Shown here in pieces: positions 9,189 through 18,547 of a stretch of DNA of 64,000 bases (its first letter is position 1; each line of letters begins with the position of its first letter). The DNA is from an uncultured Acetatifactor sp. GTDB lineage: Bacteria > Bacillota > Clostridia > Lachnospirales > Lachnospiraceae. The notes beneath the pieces are model-generated. The model saw only the letters and a list, made by a program, of their open reading frames with translations, searched no databases and was not told the DNA's origin. The stretch covers positions 124,001 through 188,000 of the forward strand of contig CAJTMX010000001.1 in assembly GCA_910577235.1 (NCBI GenBank), read 5' to 3'. A program made the translations under genes and the position numbers.

Positions 9189-9665
9189 ATGATAACATTG
9201 GAGATATTAAACGGAGACAATCAGACGGAGGCCATGTCCATTGACCGGGAGGATGTCAGTCCGGACTTTGTGGATTCCACCGAAGAGATCATAGCCCAGA
9301 CAAAATATGGGGAGGAACATGGCTACATAGGTCACACATATCTGGTCAGGCAGGACGGCAGATGCGTGGGGATCATTCTTATGGGAGAAGGGATTCCCTG
9401 GGAGATAGACCCGCCCCAGATCGCAGGCAGGCCCTTTTACCGGATCATGGGTTTTGTCATAGACAGGGAGTATCGGCACAGGGGAATCGGTTCCTATGTG
9501 CTGGAAGAGGCGATACGGCGCATATATCGGGAGTTTGGCCCCAGACCTATTGTGATGGGATGTCAGAAAGACAATCTGGCGGCTATGAAAATGTATCAAA
9601 AGCACGGATTTGTCAATACTTTATCTATGGATGAGGATGATTATTTTCTGATCAGAGAGGTGTGA
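9189..9665 (+). CDS. GNAT-family N-acetyltransferase
   Basis: 158-residue GCN5-related acetyltransferase, predicted to transfer acetyl from acetyl-CoA to an unknown amine. The acetyl-CoA pyrophosphate loop is clear as EYRHRGIGSYVLEEAI (about residues 95-110), followed by the typical NLAAMKMYQKHGF near 137-149 that ends the fold. Start ATG is supported by GGAGAAC upstream. It lies between a flavin-type protein and an EamA protein, 4 bp before the latter, which suggests one transcription unit. Substrate cannot be inferred. Confidence 0.87.
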   Translation: MITLEILNGDNQTEAMSIDREDVSPDFVDSTEEIIAQTKYGEEHGYIGHTYLVRQDGRCVGIILMGEGIPWEIDPPQIAGRPFYRIMGFVIDREYRHRGIGSYVLEEAIRRIYREFGPRPIVMGCQKDNLAAMKMYQKHGFVNTLSMDEDDYFLIREV

Positions 9666-9669
9666 GCTT

Positions 9670-10083
9670 ATGTGGTTGTTACTTGCGGTATTATCGGCGG
9701 TGTTTGCGGCGTTGACCAGCATATTGGCCAAGGTGGGCATAGAGGGCGTCAATTCCAACCTGGCTACAGCCATCCGCACGGCGGTGGTGCTGGTCATGTC
9801 CTGGGGCATGGTGTTTCTCACGGGAGTGCAGGGAGGGATCTCTGCCATCAGCAGGAAGAGCTGGCTGTTCCTGATCCTGTCCGGCCTGGCTACGGGGGCG
9901 TCCTGGCTGTGTTATTACAGCGCGTTACAGACAGGGGAAGTATCCAAAGTCGTGCCCATAGACAAACTGAGCGTTGTGATCACGCTGGTGCTGGCCTTTG
10001 TGTTTTTGCATGAGCAGTTCACGGTAAAATCCTTTTTTGGCTGTGTGTTGATCGGAGTGGGCACGCTGCTGCTGGTGCGGTAG
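9670..10083 (+). CDS. EamA-family membrane protein (single-domain half transporter)
   Basis: 137-residue integral membrane protein with about five hydrophobic helices and one EamA (drug/metabolite transporter) domain, including the conserved VPIDKLSVVITLVLAFVFLHE ending. Full DMT transporters carry two such domains (about 300 residues), so this one probably works as a dimer, as other short DMT proteins do. It starts 4 bp after the GNAT gene. Substrate unknown. A promoter for the next, unrelated gene lies just downstream. Confidence 0.82.
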   Translation: MWLLLAVLSAVFAALTSILAKVGIEGVNSNLATAIRTAVVLVMSWGMVFLTGVQGGISAISRKSWLFLILSGLATGASWLCYYSALQTGEVSKVVPIDKLSVVITLVLAFVFLHEQFTVKSFFGCVLIGVGTLLLVR

Positions 10084-10105
10084 CCGAGCGCCTTGATTTT
10101 ATGAC

Positions 10106-10134
10106 TTGCCGGTTATCTGAGATAATGGTAAAAT
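10106..10134 (+). promoter_or_regulatory. Promoter for the TIR-propeller gene
   Basis: TTGCCG (10106-10111), 17-bp spacer, TAAAAT (10129-10134), about 48 bp before the ATG at 10182. Moderate match to the housekeeping consensus. Confidence 0.5.
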
Positions 10135-10181
10135 TGTGATATCGGACCCCGGAGATATGCGCCAATGAGGAGATAGATAAG

Positions 10182-13100
10182 ATGAAATATAATGCGTTTA
10201 TCAGTTACCGCCATACCGAGCCGGACATGTACATAGCAAAAAAGGTTCATAAGGGTTTGGAAACTTTGAAGGTTCCCCGGGCAATAGCCCAAAAGACGGG
10301 AAAAAAGAAAATAGACCGGGTGTTCCGGGACCAGGAGGAACTTCCCATAGGGAGCGATCTTGGGGACAATATCAGGGCGGCGCTGGAGCAGTCGGAGTAC
10401 TTGATCGTTGTCTGCTCTCCCAGAACGCCGGAATCTTATTGGGTTCAGAAAGAGATCGATACGTTTATCAGTCTGCACGGCAGGGAGCATATTCTGGCTA
10501 TTCTGGTGGAGGGAGAGCCCCAGGAGTCTTTTCCGGAGAAAATCCAGATTGATGAGGAAGGGAACCCTGTGGAACCTCTGGCGGCGGATGTGAGGGGAAT
10601 CTCCAGACGGGAGATGGACCGCAAGATGAAAACGGAGCTGATCCGCCTGGCAGCCCCGCTTTTGCATTGCAGCTATGATGATCTGCGGCAGCGCCACAGG
10701 GAGCGCCGCATGAAGAAGGCGGTCTTTGCCGCCTCCCTGACGGCGGCGGCAGGGGTGTTGTTCGGAGCCTACAGCGCTTACAACGCGGCTATGATCCGGG
10801 AGAATTACCGGCAAAAACAGATCAATCAGTCTAAATATCTGGCTTCCACTGCCCTCAGTCTCCTGGAAGAGGGAGACAGGCAGACCGCAGCGTTGGTGGC
10901 ATTGGAGGGGCTGCCCACTCCCAAGGAGGACAGACCCTATGTGGCCAGTGCGCAGTATGCTCTGAGCGCGGCGCTGCACTGCTATGACATGGGGAACGTC
11001 ATAGGTATGGACAGAAGTCTGAAACATGATCTGCCGGTGCAGGACTTCTCCTTTGACGATACGGGGAACAGGATACTCTCCATCGATAAGGGAGGCACAG
11101 TCTATGTGTGGGAGGTGGCAGACGGCACCCTTCTGGCTAAGATCCGGCCGGAGATTGATGACAGCGGCTATGTTGTCAAGCCGCTTGGCGGTATGGTGTA
11201 TGGAGATCATATCCTGATCTGCGACCCGGATGCAATACGCAGCCTTACTCTTGCGGGAGACGTGGAGTGGCAGGTGGATACGGAGAACAGAACTTCCTAT
11301 TGTGAGATGGATGGGGAGGCAGGTATGATCGCCTGTATCTCCGGAGAAAGTGTCTCTTTTTATGATATCAGCACGGGAAAAATGCTGGCGGACATGGACA
11401 ATGAGCAGGAGAGTACCTACAGTGGCTCCTTTGCTTTTAGCGAAGACAGGTCCAAATTCGCTGTATCCCATTATGGCGGAGAGGCCCCAGAGGGGTGTGT
11501 CACCGTGTACGATTTTGACAGGGGAGTCCAGAGGGATTATCAGGTGGAGGACTCTTATGTATCTGAGGTGGGGTTTTGCGCGGACGGAGGATTGATCGCA
11601 GTCAGCAATAAAGGGTTTGATTTTCGTGTTGTGGCCATTGGAGATGTGGAGACCGGCTATGTGGAAAAAATAGATTGCGGCAGCGGAGAAAGGCTCTGGA
11701 TGCAGGAGTTTACATATCAGGCTATGGGCATGGATACCGCCGGAGTGGTGCTGCGATGCAGAAAATATCAGGACGAGACGACGGGAGCCTACTGTGATGA
11801 GGTACTTCTCACTGTAGATCAGAGCGCGTATACTTGGGATGCCCACACGGGAGAGAGTCTGGCGCAGGTAAATGTTACGGGAGGTATCCGGGCCTTTTTG
11901 GCCGCTAAGAATGCTTGTTACGGCTATTTGGCTGAGAGTAACGGAACGGTGGACATTGCGGATATGACCAAAGGAGTCAATTATACCACCCAGAGCATAG
12001 AGACCGGCAAGAATATCACGGATATGCGTATTAAGAACGGGGTGCTGGTGGTCAGCGCCTATGCCTCCCCCGAGCTTACTGTCATGAAATACCATGAGGG
12101 CTATGGGAAGAAGGAGACCGCCTCCTACGACAACACAGTGGAGGAGCTGACCTACTCAGCCGGGGAGACCTATTATGCGGTGAGAGTCTATGGGATAACA
12201 GAGCCTGAGAAAGTGTACTTTTACCGGACGGAGGATGATTTCTGTGTGGGTGAGTGGACCAGTGAGGACGAAAGAGGGTATCTTAAGACCATCGGTTTTC
12301 TGGATGACACGCAGTTTGTTTTTGTTCACACGCGGGATGGTATCACCTTTTACGATGTGGCAACGGGGGAGACAGAGCAGCTTAATATAGATTTGGATAT
12401 GGTGTCCCCTGAGTGCCACTGGAACGGTTATATGGCGCTGCTGTACGATATGAGACAATATTATGTGGTGGATCTGCGGCAGAGAAAACTGCTGTACTGC
12501 GGTGAAACGGGAGGGTACATCCGCAGCGGCGTGATCTCGAAAGACGGCAGCAGGCTGTATTGCAGCTTGGATGACAGTGGGATCTGTGCCGTGGATACGT
12601 CCTCCGGCAATGCGGAGGTTATCGGGACAGAGAGCTATCAGTTGATCCAGGGAGGAGAGGATCACAGTACGCTGGCTTTGAGCTCAGACGGCAGGCTGCT
12701 GGCGGCAGCCTGTGTTGACGGCAATCTGCGGGTTTTGGATGTGGAAAAACGGGAGACGGTGGCAACGATCCCTTTTGCCAGCGCATACCACAGATTTATA
12801 CGTTTTACGGAGGACGGTAGCAGCGTGATGCTGCAGGGGGACGACTACTATTTCCGGGTATATGATCTGCAAAAACAGTGCTTTTCTCATATTGCCCCGG
12901 TACAGTATAACGCCATACAACGGGTAGAGATAGACGGGGAATCCAACACTATAAGTCTTGTGACCCTGTCCAATATGATCATTCTGGACGGGGAGAGTTA
13001 TGAGAGAATGGCCCAGGCGGAAAAAGGAGTTGCCTATCTGCCCAGGCGGGGCGTAGTTTTTTGCAGAAGCTACAGTTCCCTATGCCGTTTTCCGTATATG

Positions 13101-13190
13101 ACGCTGGATATGCTGCTGGAGGAAGAGCGGGCGCAGTTTGGCGATGCACAGCTCACGGAACTTGAGCGCACGCAATACAATGTAGACTAG
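10182..13190 (+). CDS. TIR domain - transmembrane - beta-propeller protein
   Basis: Large (1002 aa) protein with a cytoplasmic N-terminal TIR domain (about 1-165, beginning NAFISYRHTEPD), one predicted membrane helix (about 181-200) and a long C-terminal region (about 250-1000) of WD40/PQQ-like repeats, with recurring units such as VYVWEVADGTLL and LRVLDVEKRETVAT. Bacterial TIR domains are often NAD+ hydrolases or signalling modules; Glu91 in SYWVQKEID sits where the catalytic glutamate of active TIR NADases lies. The topology would put the TIR inside and the propeller outside the membrane. It has its own promoter, and the following DHH gene starts about 45 bp later. Role in defence or in sensing is inference; no effector partner is adjacent. 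Confidence 0.82.
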   Translation: MKYNAFISYRHTEPDMYIAKKVHKGLETLKVPRAIAQKTGKKKIDRVFRDQEELPIGSDLGDNIRAALEQSEYLIVVCSPRTPESYWVQKEIDTFISLHGREHILAILVEGEPQESFPEKIQIDEEGNPVEPLAADVRGISRREMDRKMKTELIRLAAPLLHCSYDDLRQRHRERRMKKAVFAASLTAAAGVLFGAYSAYNAAMIRENYRQKQINQSKYLASTALSLLEEGDRQTAALVALEGLPTPKEDRPYVASAQYALSAALHCYDMGNVIGMDRSLKHDLPVQDFSFDDTGNRILSIDKGGTVYVWEVADGTLLAKIRPEIDDSGYVVKPLGGMVYGDHILICDPDAIRSLTLAGDVEWQVDTENRTSYCEMDGEAGMIACISGESVSFYDISTGKMLADMDNEQESTYSGSFAFSEDRSKFAVSHYGGEAPEGCVTVYDFDRGVQRDYQVEDSYVSEVGFCADGGLIAVSNKGFDFRVVAIGDVETGYVEKIDCGSGERLWMQEFTYQAMGMDTAGVVLRCRKYQDETTGAYCDEVLLTVDQSAYTWDAHTGESLAQVNVTGGIRAFLAAKNACYGYLAESNGTVDIADMTKGVNYTTQSIETGKNITDMRIKNGVLVVSAYASPELTVMKYHEGYGKKETASYDNTVEELTYSAGETYYAVRVYGITEPEKVYFYRTEDDFCVGEWTSEDERGYLKTIGFLDDTQFVFVHTRDGITFYDVATGETEQLNIDLDMVSPECHWNGYMALLYDMRQYYVVDLRQRKLLYCGETGGYIRSGVISKDGSRLYCSLDDSGICAVDTSSGNAEVIGTESYQLIQGGEDHSTLALSSDGRLLAAACVDGNLRVLDVEKRETVATIPFASAYHRFIRFTEDGSSVMLQGDDYYFRVYDLQKQCFSHIAPVQYNAIQRVEIDGESNTISLVTLSNMIILDGESYERMAQAEKGVAYLPRRGVVFCRSYSSLCRFPYMTLDMLLEEERAQFGDAQLTELERTQYNVD

Positions 13191-13234
13191 TGGGCATAGG
13201 AGGGAGCGTACCGGCGCTCCGAAGGGAGGGTGGA

Positions 13235-14806
13235 ATGAGATTAAGCGAACTTTTGGAGTATGATTCGATCGTGGTGCAGTGCCATGATAACCCGGATGCG
13301 GATGCCATTGCCAGCGGCTATGGAGTGTATACTTATCTGAAAAGCCATGGAAAGGATGCGCGTTTTATATACGGAGGACGTTTCCGTATTCAAAAAAGCA
13401 ATCTGGTCCTGATGGTAACGGAGCTTGAGATCCCTATTGAACATGTGGAAACTTTGGAAGTGCCGGAACTTCTGGTCACAGTGGATTGCCAGTACGGAGA
13501 GGGGAACGTGACGAAATATGACGCAGGAGCAGTCGCGGTTATCGACCATCATCAGGTGAGCGGCACTCTGCCCGCGCTCAGTGAAGTCCGCAGCAACCTG
13601 GGGGCATGTTCCACGGTGGTAAGGGAGCTTTTAAGGTTGGAAGGAATGGATATCAACGGGGACAAAGGTCTTGCCACCGCTCTCTATTATGGATTACTGA
13701 CGGACACCAACAATTTTACGGAGATCTCTCATCCTCTGGATAAGGATCTGCGGGACGACGCCGTGTTTGACAGGAGCCTGATCGTTCGCTTGCGCAACGC
13801 GAACCTGTCTCTGCGGGAGTTAGAGATCGCCGGAGCGGCGCTGATGAATTATCACTATCATGAGGATTATCACTTTGCGGTGGCCATGGCGGAGCCCTGC
13901 GATCCCAATATTCTGGGCATGATAAGCGATCTGATGCTGGAAGTTGACACAGTGGATACCTGTCTGGTATACAGTGTGCTGCCTTTCGGCGTCAAAATCT
14001 CTGTGAGGAGCTGCGTCAAGGAGGTCAAAGCCAGCGAACTGGCGGAGTTTATCACGGAAGGCATCGGTTCGGGCGGCGGGCATCTGGAAAAAGCAGGCGG
14101 TTTTATCCAGATGGAACTGCTGGAAAAGCAATTCATCGGTATGGGCGAGACGCGGGGAGAGGCATCCGGGAATGCCGGAGGAAACGCTCAGACGGATGGG
14201 AGTGAACGTATTCGCAGGTTTTTGCTTGAGCGGATGGAGAATTATTATGACGGGATACAGATTATATACGCAAAAGACTACAGTATAGATATTTCCGGGA
14301 TGACAATGTACCATAAGAAAAAGATTCCCCTGGGTTATGTGGAGGCCCAGCAGGTCTTCCCCACAGGCACCAGGGTCTGTATCCGTACACTGGAGGGAGA
14401 TCTGGATGTGCGTATCAGTGAAGATCTGTACATAATGATTGGCATCCGGGGGGAGGTGTATCCCAATGACAGGGCCAAGTTTGAACGCAGTTATGACAGA
14501 CTTGACGTTCCCTACTCTTTTTCGGGAGAATACGCGCCGGTGGTAAAGGATGTAATGGAGGGCAAAAACGTGTCCCTGATCCCCTACGCGAAAACCTGTA
14601 TCTCCAGCGGCGAAGTGCATATTTACGCAATGGAGCTGGATCACAGCGTCAAGGTTTTTACCGCGTGGGATGAGGAGAAATATATGCTGGGGAAAACCGG
14701 AGATTACCTGGCGGTGCGCATGGATGACCTCCATGACATCTATATTATAGAAAAGAGTATTTTTCATAAGACTTATGAAAAGACATGTGTTGGCGAAACT
14801 CAATGA
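13235..14806 (+). CDS. DHH-family phosphoesterase (NrnA/pAp-phosphatase-like) with C-terminal extension
   Basis: Predicted Mn2+-dependent phosphoesterase of the DHH/DHHA1 superfamily, acting on nanoRNA, pAp or cyclic dinucleotide products. Visible motifs: DNPDADAIASG (motif I), VTVDCQYGEGN (II), AVIDHHQ (the DHH motif) and LLTDTNNF (IV) within the first 180 residues, then the GSGGGHLEKAGG DHHA1 substrate motif near residue 280. NrnA proteins are usually 310-340 residues; this one is 523, with about 180 extra C-terminal residues of unknown fold that lack obvious motifs. An in-frame GTG at 13190 opens the frame, but GGGAGGG before ATG 13235 makes that the likely start. Possibly co-transcribed with the TIR gene. 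Confidence 0.85.
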   Translation: MRLSELLEYDSIVVQCHDNPDADAIASGYGVYTYLKSHGKDARFIYGGRFRIQKSNLVLMVTELEIPIEHVETLEVPELLVTVDCQYGEGNVTKYDAGAVAVIDHHQVSGTLPALSEVRSNLGACSTVVRELLRLEGMDINGDKGLATALYYGLLTDTNNFTEISHPLDKDLRDDAVFDRSLIVRLRNANLSLRELEIAGAALMNYHYHEDYHFAVAMAEPCDPNILGMISDLMLEVDTVDTCLVYSVLPFGVKISVRSCVKEVKASELAEFITEGIGSGGGHLEKAGGFIQMELLEKQFIGMGETRGEASGNAGGNAQTDGSERIRRFLLERMENYYDGIQIIYAKDYSIDISGMTMYHKKKIPLGYVEAQQVFPTGTRVCIRTLEGDLDVRISEDLYIMIGIRGEVYPNDRAKFERSYDRLDVPYSFSGEYAPVVKDVMEGKNVSLIPYAKTCISSGEVHIYAMELDHSVKVFTAWDEEKYMLGKTGDYLAVRMDDLHDIYIIEKSIFHKTYEKTCVGETQ

Positions 14807-14884
14807 CAATGCTCACAATGACACTCGTATAGCAAATGGTTTCGCAATCACTCAATAGAAAGTTTCGCGGTAAGGAGAGGAAAA

Positions 14885-15814
14885 ATGGGACTGTTTGGAT
14901 CTAAGAAAAAGAAAGCGGAGGAGGCCCGGCAGGAGGCCGTAGATAAGCTTAAGGAGTATGATCCCTCTATCCGCCCGGGAGGCGTATTTGTGGTAAAACT
15001 GCTGATGAAGGAGCAGTGCGACATGCCGTCCGTCCAGCGGATGCAGGATGTTTTGTCACGGCATCTGGGCAAGATGGAAAGCTTTGGCGGTCAGAGCGCG
15101 GAGAAAGGTTTTGCAGGCTTTGCGGCCTTGGACCATCCGGCGAAGTTCAGCGACAGGGAAGTGCCGGTACAGCTGTGCGTCTTGGGCTGCGAGCCTTTTG
15201 AGGCGCAACAGATAGACGATATGCAGCGCAGTCAGATGTGGGATTGCCCGGAGGACCGTGACCGCATCCTGTCGGAATGCAAATATGCCGTTCTGGCCAA
15301 TGACATGCTGGGCGGCGGCCTGCAGACCCGGGAGCGCGCAAATATGCTCATGGATTATCTGGAGGCGTTGTTGGAACTGTTTCCGTCCTGTGAGGCAGTG
15401 CTGTTTCATAACTCCGGCAAACTTGTCTTGGCGGACACCGTCCGAAACGGGGAGGTCAGGGATCTGAACCGGTATATAAGATATTGCGTCAACGTTCGTC
15501 TCTTTAATATAAGCGGCACTGAGGACCATGTGATCGACACACTGGGACTGAGCCTGCTCTATATAGAGGACCTGCAGTATCATTTTCACAATATGGACCC
15601 CAACTGGGTGGTAAATCACGCGTATAACATGGCCTCCTATATTCTGAACAACGACTGCCCGATCAAACACGGTGATACTATCGATGGGATCGCGGATGGG
15701 AAATTGGTACAGGATATCCAGTGGAAGTGCCGTTTTGAGGATTCCCTGGTAGGTCCCATGCGTCCTGTGCTGGATGTCTGTATGGGAGAATATGCGGCGG
15801 GAAAACGTGAATAG
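14885..15814 (+). CDS. DUF4261-domain protein
   Basis: 309-residue soluble protein beginning with a basic GLFGSKKKKAEE segment. The rest matches the pattern of DUF4261 proteins seen widely in gut Firmicutes (LGCEPFEAQQIDD..., ANMLMDYLEALLELFPSCEAV, LFNISGTEDHVIDTLGL), whose function is unknown. No enzyme motif is visible. The start has AAGGAGAGG upstream. It sits in the same direction between the DHH phosphoesterase and an Sfp-type transferase, with 78- and 67-bp gaps. I can give only the family. Confidence 0.75.
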   Translation: MGLFGSKKKKAEEARQEAVDKLKEYDPSIRPGGVFVVKLLMKEQCDMPSVQRMQDVLSRHLGKMESFGGQSAEKGFAGFAALDHPAKFSDREVPVQLCVLGCEPFEAQQIDDMQRSQMWDCPEDRDRILSECKYAVLANDMLGGGLQTRERANMLMDYLEALLELFPSCEAVLFHNSGKLVLADTVRNGEVRDLNRYIRYCVNVRLFNISGTEDHVIDTLGLSLLYIEDLQYHFHNMDPNWVVNHAYNMASYILNNDCPIKHGDTIDGIADGKLVQDIQWKCRFEDSLVGPMRPVLDVCMGEYAAGKRE

Positions 15815-15881
15815 TATGGAAACGGAGCGGGCGCAGAGCAATGGACAGCGGGGTAAATATCGAGAATAAAAAGAGGGTAGT

Positions 15882-16682
15882 ATGATTCAGGTATATCTGT
15901 TGGAGGTGGGAGATATTCGCTGCCGGATGGAGGAAACGACATTAAGCGGTGACAACCCGGTTGCGGCGGGATGTGCCGGCGGTTGCGGCGCAGTCCCAAA
16001 GGTGCCGGTGGGAGGAACAATCCGTAAGGATTTGCCGGGGTGGGACAGACTAACCCCCTGGCAACAGGATAAAATATCCCGCTGTACCCAGACCGGAAAC
16101 AGAGCGCTGTGTATGGGCGGCCAACTGCTGTTGCAATATGTGGCGTACAAAAAGGGAGTCACCTATAATATGCGGAGTTTGGATGACAGGAAACAGGTAG
16201 AGAACAGGGCAGTGATCTGGCAGCAGCTATACTATCCCTGCCTGCTGGAGGCTATTCCCGCCCCTTTTCCGCTGCAAGTGGCCTACGAAACTCATGGGAA
16301 ACCCTATATCGTCCACATGCCGTGGCATTATAACCTGTCTCATTCAGGGGACTATGTGGCGATAGCGGTGGGAGATGAGCCGGTGGGTATTGACATTCAG
16401 CAGATGCGGTCCTATAAAGACTCTCTGGTAAGACGCTTTTTTTCGGAGGAAGAGGCGGCGGCCCATGAGTGTTTTGCGGCGGACCACAACTGGGGATACC
16501 GTGACAGAACAGAATTATTCTACGCTCTCTGGTGCCGCAAGGAGGCATACGGAAAGCTTAAGGGGACGGGCTTGACAGAGGATGTGTTAAAGCGTAATAT
16601 GTTAGAGGATGTGGGTGCGCATCTATATGAATATGGAGGAATACCCGGCTACCGCGTGTGCGTGTGCGGCGGGGAAATATAG
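15882..16682 (+). CDS. 4'-phosphopantetheinyl transferase, Sfp type
   Basis: Activates carrier proteins by moving 4'-phosphopantetheine from coenzyme A to a conserved serine. The 266-residue length and the motifs VGIDIQQM (Mg2+/CoA site, around 167-174) and ALWCRKEAYGKLKG (the W-x-KEA motif, around 212-225), plus LSHSGDYVAIAV before them, identify the Sfp/AcpT superfamily. No polyketide or peptide synthetase is visible in the window, so the target carrier protein must lie elsewhere. The stop is 7 bp before the ABC exporter start at 16690, so the two are likely one operon. Confidence 0.88.
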   Translation: MIQVYLLEVGDIRCRMEETTLSGDNPVAAGCAGGCGAVPKVPVGGTIRKDLPGWDRLTPWQQDKISRCTQTGNRALCMGGQLLLQYVAYKKGVTYNMRSLDDRKQVENRAVIWQQLYYPCLLEAIPAPFPLQVAYETHGKPYIVHMPWHYNLSHSGDYVAIAVGDEPVGIDIQQMRSYKDSLVRRFFSEEEAAAHECFAADHNWGYRDRTELFYALWCRKEAYGKLKGTGLTEDVLKRNMLEDVGAHLYEYGGIPGYRVCVCGGEI

Positions 16683-16689
16683 GGTAAAG

Positions 16690-18498
16690 ATGAAGAGGCT
16701 GTTAGTATTTTTAAAGGACTATAAAAAGGAATCCGTACTGGCTCCGCTGTTTAAACTGTTGGAGGCATTTTTTGAGTTGTTCGTACCGCTGGTCATGGCC
16801 AGTATCATTGACAAAGGTATCAGCAATTCCGACATGGGCTATATCGCCAAGATGGGTCTGTGCCTGTTGACGCTGGCGGTGGTGGGACTTGCCAGTTCGG
16901 TAACAGCGCAGTTCTTCGCGGCAAAAGCCGCGGTGGGGTTTTCCACCAAGCTGCGCCAGGCGGTATTTGAGCATATTCAAGGACTGAACTTTACCAATAT
17001 AGACAAGGCGGGAACTTCCACGCTGATCACCCGCATGACCAGCGACATCAACCAGGTGCAGTCCGGGGTAAATATGGTGCTGCGGCTGTTTCTGCGCTCC
17101 CCGATCATCGTGTTCGGCGCTATGATCATGGCATTTACCATTGACGTGAAGAGCGCCCTGATCTTTGTGGTGGCGATCCCGCTGTTGGCGCTGGTGGTAT
17201 TTGGCGTTATGATGGTCACCATGCCCATGTACAAAAAGGTGCAGAGCGGGCTGGATAAGGTGCTGGGTATCACCCGGGAAAATCTCACAGGCGTGCGTGT
17301 GATCCGTGCCTTTCATCAGGAAGAGGTGGAGGAGAGACGCTTTAGGGAACAGAACAACGCTCTGTCCCATATGCAGACGGCGGTGGCAAGGATCAGTGCC
17401 GTCATGAATCCCGTGACTTACGTGATCGTCAACGGGGCGATCATTGCGCTGATCTACACGGGCGCTGTTCAGGTCAATATCGGCAATCTGACCCAGGGCG
17501 AAGTGGTGGCGATCATCAACTATATGTCCCAGATCCTGGTGGAATTGGTGAAACTGGCCAATCTGATCGTCACGATCACCAAGGCGCTGGCCTGCGCGGA
17601 CCGTGTGGCAGGCGTACTGGAGATTCCCGCGGGGGAGGCGGTGGAAATATCCGGCGGCTTTAAAGAGCCTGACGGGGGCATGACGGTGGAAAGCTCTGAC
17701 ATGTCTGAGATATCTGCCGTAGAGACAGCGGCAGGATCTGACGCCTTACAGCCGCGGTCAGTTCCGTATCTGGAGTTTGATCACGTATCCCTAACTTATC
17801 AGGGAGCGGGCGATAAGACGCTGCAGGATATGCATTTTAAAGTGGAAAAGGGGCAGACCATAGGCGTTATTGGCGGTACGGGTTCCGGCAAGACCTCCCT
17901 GGTCAATCTGATCCCCGGTTTTTATCCGGTGACAGAGGGAGCTATCCGTCTGGAGGGACAGGATATCCGAACCATTCCGGCGGCGCGGCTCCGTGAGCGC
18001 ATCGGTGTGGTGCCTCAGAAAGCGGTGCTGTTTAAAGGAACTATCCGCAGCAATCTGCAATGGGGAAAGCCCGATGCCACGGACGAAGAGATGTGGCAGG
18101 CCATCGATACGGCCCAGGCCAGAGAAGTGGTGGAGGGCAAGGAGGGCCGGCTGGACGCTGAGATTGCCCAGAACGGCAAGAACCTCTCCGGCGGTCAGCG
18201 GCAACGCCTGACCATTGCCCGGGCGCTGGTCAGAAAGCCGGAGATATTGATACTGGATGACAGCGCCTCGGCACTGGACTACGCCACGGACGCCAAACTC
18301 CGGCTGGCGCTGAAACAGGTGGAGAAGGATACCACCACCTTTATCGTGTCCCAGCGGGCGTCCACGATCCGTCACGCGGACCAGATTATCGTGCTGGACG
18401 ACGGCGCGATTGCCGGTATAGGCACTCATGAACAGCTGCTTGAGAGCTGCGAGGTATATCAGGAGATATACTATTCTCAGTTTGAGAAGGAAGCTTGA
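16690..18498 (+). CDS. ABC exporter half-transporter with degenerate catalytic site
   Basis: Fused membrane-ATPase half exporter of 602 residues: six membrane helices (about 15-320), then an ATPase domain with Walker A GGTGSGKTS, signature LSGGQRQR and Walker B ILILDDSASALD. In Walker B the catalytic Glu is replaced by Asp (LDD), the mark of the degenerate subunit of heterodimeric exporters such as TM287/288. The canonical partner gene normally follows directly; here a MerR regulator follows instead. A good candidate partner is the exporter at 59953, 41 kb away. ATG 16690 is chosen over the longer open frame from 16609, which runs inside the previous gene. Substrate unknown, probably drugs or lipids. 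Confidence 0.87.
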   Translation: MKRLLVFLKDYKKESVLAPLFKLLEAFFELFVPLVMASIIDKGISNSDMGYIAKMGLCLLTLAVVGLASSVTAQFFAAKAAVGFSTKLRQAVFEHIQGLNFTNIDKAGTSTLITRMTSDINQVQSGVNMVLRLFLRSPIIVFGAMIMAFTIDVKSALIFVVAIPLLALVVFGVMMVTMPMYKKVQSGLDKVLGITRENLTGVRVIRAFHQEEVEERRFREQNNALSHMQTAVARISAVMNPVTYVIVNGAIIALIYTGAVQVNIGNLTQGEVVAIINYMSQILVELVKLANLIVTITKALACADRVAGVLEIPAGEAVEISGGFKEPDGGMTVESSDMSEISAVETAAGSDALQPRSVPYLEFDHVSLTYQGAGDKTLQDMHFKVEKGQTIGVIGGTGSGKTSLVNLIPGFYPVTEGAIRLEGQDIRTIPAARLRERIGVVPQKAVLFKGTIRSNLQWGKPDATDEEMWQAIDTAQAREVVEGKEGRLDAEIAQNGKNLSGGQRQRLTIARALVRKPEILILDDSASALDYATDAKLRLALKQVEKDTTTFIVSQRASTIRHADQIIVLDDGAIAGIGTHEQLLESCEVYQEIYYSQFEKEA

Positions 18499-18547
18499 AT
18501 ATAAACCCCATATGTCAGAAGATATTATACGGCCGGAAGGAGTCGCC

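Noticed and set aside
10113..12095. Long open frame of 660 codons on the - strand opposite the TIR-propeller gene
   Set aside because: It mirrors the codon structure of the + strand gene, has no Shine-Dalgarno site, and the protein has no domain pattern; antisense shadow of a long ORF.
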